NCBI GenBank assembly: GCA_003577165.1
Contig: QEUM01000009.1
Location: 1 to 64,000, forward strand
Origin: Armatimonadota bacterium
Lineage (GTDB): Bacteria; Armatimonadota; Fimbriimonadia; Fimbriimonadales; ATM1
Length of the DNA: 64,000 nt
Reading direction: 5' to 3'
Shown here: positions 58,341-64,000 of the stretch, one piece after another
How the letters are laid out: each line of letters starts with the position of its first letter
How positions within the stretch are numbered: position 1 is the stretch's first letter
Notes under the pieces: model-generated
Database searches by the model: none
Told to the model about the DNA's origin: nothing
Seen by the model: only the letters and a program-made list of their open reading frames with translations
Position numbers and translations under genes: made by a program

Positions 58341-59243
58341 TTAGGTCAGCCCGAGGTTTCTGAGTTGTCTTGGGTCGTCTCGCCAGTGCTCCTCGACCTT
58401 CACCCGAAGGTCGAGGAAGACCTTCGTGCCGATAAGTTTCTCGATCTCGACTCGCGCGAGAGAGCCGATGGCCTTTATCAGCGACCCCTTTCGCCCGATC
58501 AGGATCGGTTTGTGGGACGTCTTCTCCACGACGATGGCGGCTTCGATTCGGGTGATGGGGGACGCGTCCGTCGGGGTCGGATCCTGCCAACTCTCGACCT
58601 GAACAGCCACCCCGTGCGGGACCTCCTCGCGGAGGTTTTGGATCGCCTTTTCGCGAATGATCTCCGCCGCCATGTCCCGGATGTGCTGCGTCGTAAACAT
58701 GGACTCGTCGGCAAACTCACGGCCACGAGCGGGGAGAACACCGATCAACATCTCCATCAGTTTGTCGCCGTTCTCGCCAGTGAGGCCGTTGGTGTACATG
58801 AGCTGTGACGGAGCGGTCAGTTGTTCATACGCGTGGTAATTCATCTCCACGTGCTCCGGTCGCAGCCGGTCCATCTTGTTGAGCGCGACGACCACCGGCT
58901 TGGCCGGCTCCGTGCGAATCATGCGCGCAATCCGTTCGTCATCCTCTTCGGGCGGCCGGGAGCAGTCGACGACAAAGAGAATCGCGTCGCACTCGGCCAG
59001 AGTTTGGACAGCACGATCCACCATCACCTTCCCTAATTTCGTGCGAGGTTTGTGGATCCCGGGAGTGTCGAGAAAGATGACCTGCGCGCTTGGACGATTC
59101 GCGATGCCGAGGATGGTTGTCCGAGTGGTCTGAGGTTTGTCGGCGGTAATCGCGACCTTCTCGCCGACGAGATAATTCACAAGCGTGCTCTTGCCGACAT
59201 TCGGTTTGCCCACGACGGCAACGCGCCCGCAGCGAAAGCCCAT
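58341..59243 (-). CDS. era: GTPase Era
   Basis: Era binds 16S rRNA and aids 30S maturation. The 300-residue protein has G1 VVGKPNVGKSTLVNYLVGE, G2 KPQTTRTTILGI, G3 FLDTPGIHKPRTKLG, G4 ALNKMDRL and a C-terminal KH domain with ILIGRKGSLIKAIGSLAR. ATG 59243 is six bases after the stop of the upstream hydrolase-like gene, so both are co-transcribed. SGxNG in the G5 region reads TNGLTGENG, longer than usual. Confidence 0.96.
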   Translation of the reverse strand: MGFRCGRVAVVGKPNVGKSTLVNYLVGEKVAITADKPQTTRTTILGIANRPSAQVIFLDTPGIHKPRTKLGKVMVDRAVQTLAECDAILFVVDCSRPPEEDDERIARMIRTEPAKPVVVALNKMDRLRPEHVEMNYHAYEQLTAPSQLMYTNGLTGENGDKLMEMLIGVLPARGREFADESMFTTQHIRDMAAEIIREKAIQNLREEVPHGVAVQVESWQDPTPTDASPITRIEAAIVVEKTSHKPILIGRKGSLIKAIGSLARVEIEKLIGTKVFLDLRVKVEEHWRDDPRQLRNLGLT

Positions 59244-59249
59244 CTCTGA

Positions 59250-62200
59250 CTACTCTTTGTTCCTAAAGACGACGCCAACCTCGGCTTCGCCTTTTGCAGA
59301 GTCTTGCGATGGCTCGGGGCCCTTCTTCCGGCCTTTGGGCCTCTCTCGCCGACTCGGCTTCTTTTGCGCTTTCTGCTGAGGTTCGGGCCTTGTTCGTCTT
59401 CTGGTGGGCTTTGGCTGAGCGACCTCGTCGAGTTCCTCAGAATCTGCCGTCGCGTCCATGACGATGGACATGAGGGCCAGGAACTCGTCGACTTCCTGAG
59501 GCGCAGCCTCGACGGAGAGGTCGAGTCCTTTTGCGGCGTCGTCCTCCTCCACTGCGGGGGGGAGGTCCAGTTCGCGCGCGAGGATTTGGTTCGTATCCAA
59601 GGAGGCAAGTTCCTTGACGTCTTCTTGCTCGCCTACGAGGAACACTTGGGTCGCGCCGTCGGTAGCCTGGCTCTTCAGGTGCGTCGTGTCTTGCGCGACC
59701 ATGTCGCCCTCAATTACGTCGTATGCGTGCCACCGATCGGGAAGGGTCGCCGTTCTATGGCCGGCGCCTCGATAGTGAATCGACAAGAATGGCGGTCGTG
59801 CGTGCACGACATCACCGTGGTAGTTCCAGACTTGTACGCCCGCAAGTTGGCACAGACCTCGGATGATCTTCTCGTTGATCAGAGGCTCGCCGAGGAACGC
59901 GGTCCGCCAGGCGTGTTCCGGAGTCTCGCCGCGAACTTCGCGGACGACGAACGATGGGAGGCCCGTCTGCGTGTATTCACCCAGCACCACGGCGTTCTCC
60001 TCAGGAATTGCGAAGTAACTCGGCTCAAGCTGGTCCACGACGCTCAGCGCTCTCTCTTCAAGAAGCTCCGTGAGAGGGTGCTTGCGACTCAAAATGGTCG
60101 TGCCGGCTCGGCTGTTGAAGGGCTGCGGCCGAATCGCGATGCCGGTGACTTCCCTCACCCGCTCGATCGCGCTTCTTCCGTTCTCGAAGAGGCCGGCAGC
60201 GTACACCCAAAACAGAGTCTTCCCCCCCCGCTGGAGGCGCGACTTGATCGCCTCTCTCACTTCGGGGCGGACGTCCCATGCGTTCAGGAACACGTAAAGT
60301 TTCGCATCAGGAAACCGGCTTCTGTGCGCGAGGTCGGACAGAAGATAAAAGCCCGCGGACACTCCAGCCCTCAGGACGGCTTCGCGCGAGTCCTGAACCA
60401 GTTGCTTGAAGGCCTTTCGATCGCTGAGGTACGCGAGGCTTCGCTCGTCGATGAGCACCGCCACATCTGGGTCGGTGGACGTCGTCGCGGAGGCCCGGAT
60501 CAGAGCATCGCGGACCTTCTCCGCGCGCTTCCAGATCGCCGGGGTGTTGAGCCAGCCGTTGCCCCAGAGGTCCATCCAGGAGAGGCCGTGTCCGTGCGCG
60601 AGGGCGCTCCCCAGGCCTCGCCAGTGGGCAGCTTCCAGCGCCTGAGGCGTCTCCATCACCGGGTTGAAGTCATCCGGTTCGCGGGCTGTGCTGATCGCGG
60701 TCTTGAAATCCTCTTCGCTAATGAACAGTTTGCCGTTGAGGGCAAAACTGTCCACGGGTCCGGGAAAGGCGGCCGCCCCCCCCATCTCGCGATCGCGGTA
60801 ACTGGGTGGCCCACAAATGATGTCGATCTCCCGCGTCCTCAGCAGTTTCCCGAGACTGAGATGGCCGCTTGCAGGATGCGACCACTCAAACGTGTATCCG
60901 TAACTCACCGCAACGAGCAAGTAGCCTTTGCTCGCCTCCTTGACCTTCCAGGCCAACCTCTGAATCCGGCTGACCATGGCGTCGCTCAGGAAGAGATGGT
61001 AATCAACCCAGCGACGCTCTTTGCGATTGGCGCGCAAAAACCCTTCGCGCGAGAGCGGATACTCGTTGAAGTCCGGAACTCGGAGGCGATCGAACGACGC
61101 CCTTCCGTCGAACCAAGCCGACTGCAGCGCCACAACATCCCCGCCATATCGAACTTCGGCCCATTCACGAAACGCGCGTTCGGCGGCAACGCTGCTGTCG
61201 TATCCCCAATCGTCTGCGAAAAACCACTCGCCGCGATCGAGGTGAAGCCCCAGTATGCGTTCCGCATTCTCAAGCGTTCGCAGTCCTCGGACAAAACCGC
61301 CCAGCAGCCTCTCGGCCTCCGACCAGAAGGCGTGGTCGCACACGCTCGGCTCGGCGGGCGTGCCGTCGACGTACCGGAAGAACCCGTCCGGATACTTTTT
61401 CTCCCACTGAGGCGGCCCCGAGAACACGACTCGAAACATCACGAGTGCGTCCGGATCGGCCTCCAATGCCCTCTGCAGGAGGTATGCGGAGATGTCGAGG
61501 GCCGTTTGCGCCCCCTCTTCCGAGACGGTGAACTCGACGTGCAGGCAATGAAGGTGCACGCCGGCTCCTGCGGCCTTTCGAACCTCTCCGAATGTGGTGT
61601 CGGCCTTTGCCTCCGTTTGCGGGTTGCCGAAGAACATCAGCGGAGGAACGAGCCGGTGATTGACGACGAGCTGCGGCTTGCCGGAGAGGAGGACGATCCG
61701 TGGTGCGTCCGCCGGCACATCGACTTTCGTCAGGTCCTCAGCAAAGAGAAAAGCGGGCCTTCGGGGGGGGCGTTGCGGCGGCTGCTGAGTTTTTGCCTTC
61801 GACGCATGACGGCGCGAAGGCGCCCTGGTTTCTGCCCGTGGCGGAGCGGCCTTTTCCCGGACTTTCTCGGCGGGTTGCGCGCTGCTCGAATCGCGCGATG
61901 CTCTTCGTCTCCGCCCGCCCGTCTTCGGCGCCTGCGATGGCGGGGCTTCGCTCTTCCGCGGCGCCTTCTGCGCGCCAGAGGTGTCCCGGAAGCGCACGCC
62001 CACTCCTAAATCGGCTTCTGGCGCGGTCGCTTTGGCGTCAGGTTCCTGCCGCTGCTTCGCGCCCCGCTTCGGTCTCGGCTTTGGAGTGGCCCGAGCGTTA
62101 GAACCTTTCGGTCCCGGCGGCCCCGAATCGGCAGCGCCTGCTTCGGACGGGTCATGTCCGTGCTCTGCGATTTCGGGGGTGCTGCCCTCCAGATTCGGAT

Positions 62201-62252
62201 CTGCTGTTGAATCAGCTTTAAAAAGTTTCGGGATGATTTTCCGCCATCTCAC
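59250..62252 (-). CDS. GH42-like glycoside hydrolase-fold protein with long charged disordered tails
   Basis: A 1000-residue protein from GTG 62252. The centre (about 165-900) resembles a GH42-type beta-galactosidase: barrel phrases FFGNPQTEAKADTTFGEVRK, GLHLDRGEWFFADDWGY (candidate acid Glu), FNPVMETPQALEAAHWRGLG (candidate nucleophile Glu) and a later trimerisation-like domain (KLYVFLNAWDVRPEVREAI). No signal peptide is seen. Residues 1-165 and about 925-1000 are Lys/Arg/Pro/Ala-rich and disordered; each ends in a similar phrase, GVGVRFRD (83-90) and VGVVFRN (992-998). Such tails suggest nucleic-acid or partner binding. era follows six bases later. Confidence 0.62.
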   Translation of the reverse strand: MRWRKIIPKLFKADSTADPNLEGSTPEIAEHGHDPSEAGAADSGPPGPKGSNARATPKPRPKRGAKQRQEPDAKATAPEADLGVGVRFRDTSGAQKAPRKSEAPPSQAPKTGGRRRRASRDSSSAQPAEKVREKAAPPRAETRAPSRRHASKAKTQQPPQRPPRRPAFLFAEDLTKVDVPADAPRIVLLSGKPQLVVNHRLVPPLMFFGNPQTEAKADTTFGEVRKAAGAGVHLHCLHVEFTVSEEGAQTALDISAYLLQRALEADPDALVMFRVVFSGPPQWEKKYPDGFFRYVDGTPAEPSVCDHAFWSEAERLLGGFVRGLRTLENAERILGLHLDRGEWFFADDWGYDSSVAAERAFREWAEVRYGGDVVALQSAWFDGRASFDRLRVPDFNEYPLSREGFLRANRKERRWVDYHLFLSDAMVSRIQRLAWKVKEASKGYLLVAVSYGYTFEWSHPASGHLSLGKLLRTREIDIICGPPSYRDREMGGAAAFPGPVDSFALNGKLFISEEDFKTAISTAREPDDFNPVMETPQALEAAHWRGLGSALAHGHGLSWMDLWGNGWLNTPAIWKRAEKVRDALIRASATTSTDPDVAVLIDERSLAYLSDRKAFKQLVQDSREAVLRAGVSAGFYLLSDLAHRSRFPDAKLYVFLNAWDVRPEVREAIKSRLQRGGKTLFWVYAAGLFENGRSAIERVREVTGIAIRPQPFNSRAGTTILSRKHPLTELLEERALSVVDQLEPSYFAIPEENAVVLGEYTQTGLPSFVVREVRGETPEHAWRTAFLGEPLINEKIIRGLCQLAGVQVWNYHGDVVHARPPFLSIHYRGAGHRTATLPDRWHAYDVIEGDMVAQDTTHLKSQATDGATQVFLVGEQEDVKELASLDTNQILARELDLPPAVEEDDAAKGLDLSVEAAPQEVDEFLALMSIVMDATADSEELDEVAQPKPTRRRTRPEPQQKAQKKPSRRERPKGRKKGPEPSQDSAKGEAEVGVVFRNKE

Positions 62253-62345
62253 TCAGTTGTCCTGGGCTTCGCGCCCCAAAAAATCGTGTGAAAATCCTCT
62301 CGCTTCCGAGCGATGCGATAAGGTGAAAGAGGGTGAATTGTACCT

Positions 62346-64000
62346 TCAGAAGTCTCGCCCGCTCCCAAGTCCGAGCGGCTGTCCGAGTCGCCCCATCCCA
62401 AATCCGGAGTCAGAAGGAAGGGCTTTGATGCGAAGCATGAACACAAATTCGCGGCCGGGCCGAAAGCCCGTGTTGTTCTCGATCATCTGGAACACGGCTT
62501 CGGTGCAGTGGAGGTCGTAGGTGACCGACAGATGGATCGAATCAAACCTCTGGAGGTACCCATTATACAATAATAGGCTGGAAACCTTTACTTTTCCAAG
62601 CTGCAGGCCGTCGATGAGGAAGTTGAGATTCCCCCACACGTCTCTCCGCCCGTCGTACCGAGCCGCGACCCCTATTCGTGTGTCCCCAACTTGAGCGGTC
62701 GCATCGAGCCGGACGTTGCCCCAGTCCCTCGCCTCTGGATTGTAAGTCCCGAGGCCGCGGAAGCGGAAGTTCTGCGATGGCGCGTATTCCACGCGGATCG
62801 AAGGCGTGACCCAGGACGTTCCGGGGAGTTCGTCGTGCAGGAAATCGTAGCCGACTTGCCCTCCGATCTTGAGCCCACCCTTCAGGTTTGCGAGGACGTC
62901 GAAACTCGCGTTGTTGTATCGCCCGGCCCGGTCGAAGAGGAGCGGCGAGAACCCCTCCTGCCGGAGATAGTTGTATCGCAGGTTTGCCGTGACGGTTCCT
63001 CCGTCGCTGTACGCAAGACGAATGTCGGCGCGGGGCGTGTAGGCGGCCGTCCCGTCTGAATAGAAGCCCTGCTTGAACCCAAGGGAGTAGTCGAGGCCCA
63101 AGCCACGACCGCTGAACCCAGACTTCGCCATGTTCAGATCGAAAAAATAGCGGCCGACTCGCGTCTTCGAGAAACCCTCGAAGTAGTCACCCACCTGAAC
63201 GAGTGCCTGGAAGTCCGGCAGCCATGAGCGCTCGCCGAAAAGCCGCCGCCTATCCGTAAACAGGCTCAGTTCCGGCATCCTGTCCAGGCCGGAGGCGATG
63301 TTGACGGTAGACCCGATTGGGATGAGTCGGTTGTACTCGAGTTGTGCGTTGAATTTTGGAAACTCCACCGAGTCGCGAAATCTCACATCAACGTACTTTC
63401 GAGATGCATCAAACGATCCGGCGTGAGATTCGTTCTCCCCGTACGTCACGTTGAGGCTGCTTCTGTGATTCGGGGACCAAGTCCGGTCATCGGACAAGGT
63501 CAGGTTGAGGCTCGACGACCTCGACAGGTCGGAGATCACCTCGTTGCGCGTGAAGCCGATCCGACTTCGTCCTCCACCGCTTTGGTTGAAGAGGAATTGC
63601 ATCCTCGTGTTGTGCGAGATCGTTGACGGCCCGCTCAGAAAGTTGAATTTCGTCGTTTCGTGGTTGGCATCCAGGCTGCCAAATCCGAACTCCTGACGAT
63701 GCTGCGCGCTTGCTGTGAACCCTCCTTCTTCGATGCGATCGACATCCGTGTAAACGCGAAGGAAGCCACGCGATCTCGTGCTCGAGTAGTCGAAGTCGAG
63801 GCCGAAACCTGTTCCCAATTTGCTTCTGAGGTCGGTGCGCGCTACGAGCGAGTCCTGCCCGGACCCAATGGGCAGTTTGAACCTGGCGTAGTAGCCCTCG
63901 TCGGGAGAATTGCCGACCTCCGGGATGTACGCACGGCCGCTCTCGTTCAGCGGGATTTGGAACCTCGGAATCGAGAGAACGGTCTTCCCATTGATCCTCA
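62346..64000 (-). CDS. LptD-like outer-membrane LPS-assembly protein (partial, 5' end outside window)
   Basis: Open to the right edge of the window; about 551 residues of the C-terminal part are seen. At the edge the chain reads RINGKTVLSIPRFQIPLNES, then GRAYIPEVGNSPDEGYYARF, the pattern of LptD just before the barrel, where LPS passes through the outer membrane. The rest alternates beta strands typical of a large barrel (SSSLNLTLSDDRTW, SLNVTYGENE, NFRFRGLGTYNPE). Two cysteines are not obvious in the usual pairing. It implies a diderm envelope with lipopolysaccharide or a related lipid. LptD assignment is inferred from this short region. Confidence 0.65.
   Translation of the reverse strand, partial: RINGKTVLSIPRFQIPLNESGRAYIPEVGNSPDEGYYARFKLPIGSGQDSLVARTDLRSKLGTGFGLDFDYSSTRSRGFLRVYTDVDRIEEGGFTASAQHRQEFGFGSLDANHETTKFNFLSGPSTISHNTRMQFLFNQSGGGRSRIGFTRNEVISDLSRSSSLNLTLSDDRTWSPNHRSSLNVTYGENESHAGSFDASRKYVDVRFRDSVEFPKFNAQLEYNRLIPIGSTVNIASGLDRMPELSLFTDRRRLFGERSWLPDFQALVQVGDYFEGFSKTRVGRYFFDLNMAKSGFSGRGLGLDYSLGFKQGFYSDGTAAYTPRADIRLAYSDGGTVTANLRYNYLRQEGFSPLLFDRAGRYNNASFDVLANLKGGLKIGGQVGYDFLHDELPGTSWVTPSIRVEYAPSQNFRFRGLGTYNPEARDWGNVRLDATAQVGDTRIGVAARYDGRRDVWGNLNFLIDGLQLGKVKVSSLLLYNGYLQRFDSIHLSVTYDLHCTEAVFQMIENNTGFRPGREFVFMLRIKALPSDSGFGMGRLGQPLGLGSGRDF

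Noticed and set aside
59304-62009. A 901-codon plus-strand frame opposite the hydrolase-like gene
   Set aside because: It mirrors codon usage of the minus-strand gene and shows no conserved motif; antisense shadow.

Overview
The window is about 64 kb of GC-rich bacterial chromosome, densely packed with genes on both strands. Frequent GTG and TTG starts, PEP-CTERM exported proteins, many BNR/YCF48-type secreted repeat proteins, an LptD-like outer-membrane protein at the right edge and a Firmicutes-like 3D-domain/ksgA pair suggest a diderm relative of the Armatimonadota, perhaps Fimbriimonadia. That placement is inference from gene content; no rRNA is present. No tRNA, rRNA, CRISPR array, prophage or intact insertion sequence was recognised.

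Layout. 0.6-7 kb: scattered metabolic and repair genes (ornithine-type aminotransferase, GNAT, lipoprotein MsrA, FolB, SerC, DinB-like, cupin, SGNH hydrolase, ABM-domain protein). 7-23 kb: accessory exported proteins: two PEP-CTERM proteins, a relic of a beta-propeller protein, peroxiredoxin, stomatin-like protein, two tandem sialidase-like paralogues, an S9 peptidase, a YCF48-like repeat protein and small exported unknowns. 23-29 kb: LuxR-type protein, pdxS facing an Lrp regulator coupled to marC, then an NDP-sugar pyrophosphorylase, a DegT aminotransferase and a HAD hydrolase in one operon. 28.8-33.3 kb: an apparent operon of an Ig-like exported protein, a PorV/FadL-like barrel, a TPR protein with a caspase-like domain lacking both catalytic residues, and an unknown protein. 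33-46 kb: housekeeping genes (coaX-glmM-grpE; FKBP-livF-rimI-tsaD; smpB; rpmE-rpmG-rpmF; 3D protein-ksgA; obg-nadD-rsfS). 46-53 kb: a zinc-ribbon membrane protein ending in an L7/L12-like domain, an oversized membrane pyrophosphatase with an L7/L12-like segment in a large inserted loop, sucD, and a MarR regulator overlapping a cysteine desulfurase. 53-64 kb: rpoD facing gcvH-gcvPA-gcvPB-lipoyl transferase, then era, a glycoside-hydrolase-like protein with disordered charged tails, and a partial lptD-like gene.

How genes fit together. The split glycine decarboxylase, its H protein and a lipoyl/octanoyl transferase form one pathway unit lacking only the T protein. obg, nadD, rsfS, era, ksgA, smpB, tsaD, rimI and three small ribosomal proteins give a ribosome-assembly flavour. 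The most unusual features are the two neighbouring non-ribosomal L7/L12-like domains, the pseudo-caspase operon, the tailed hydrolase beside era and the cysteine-tailed MarR/desulfurase pair.
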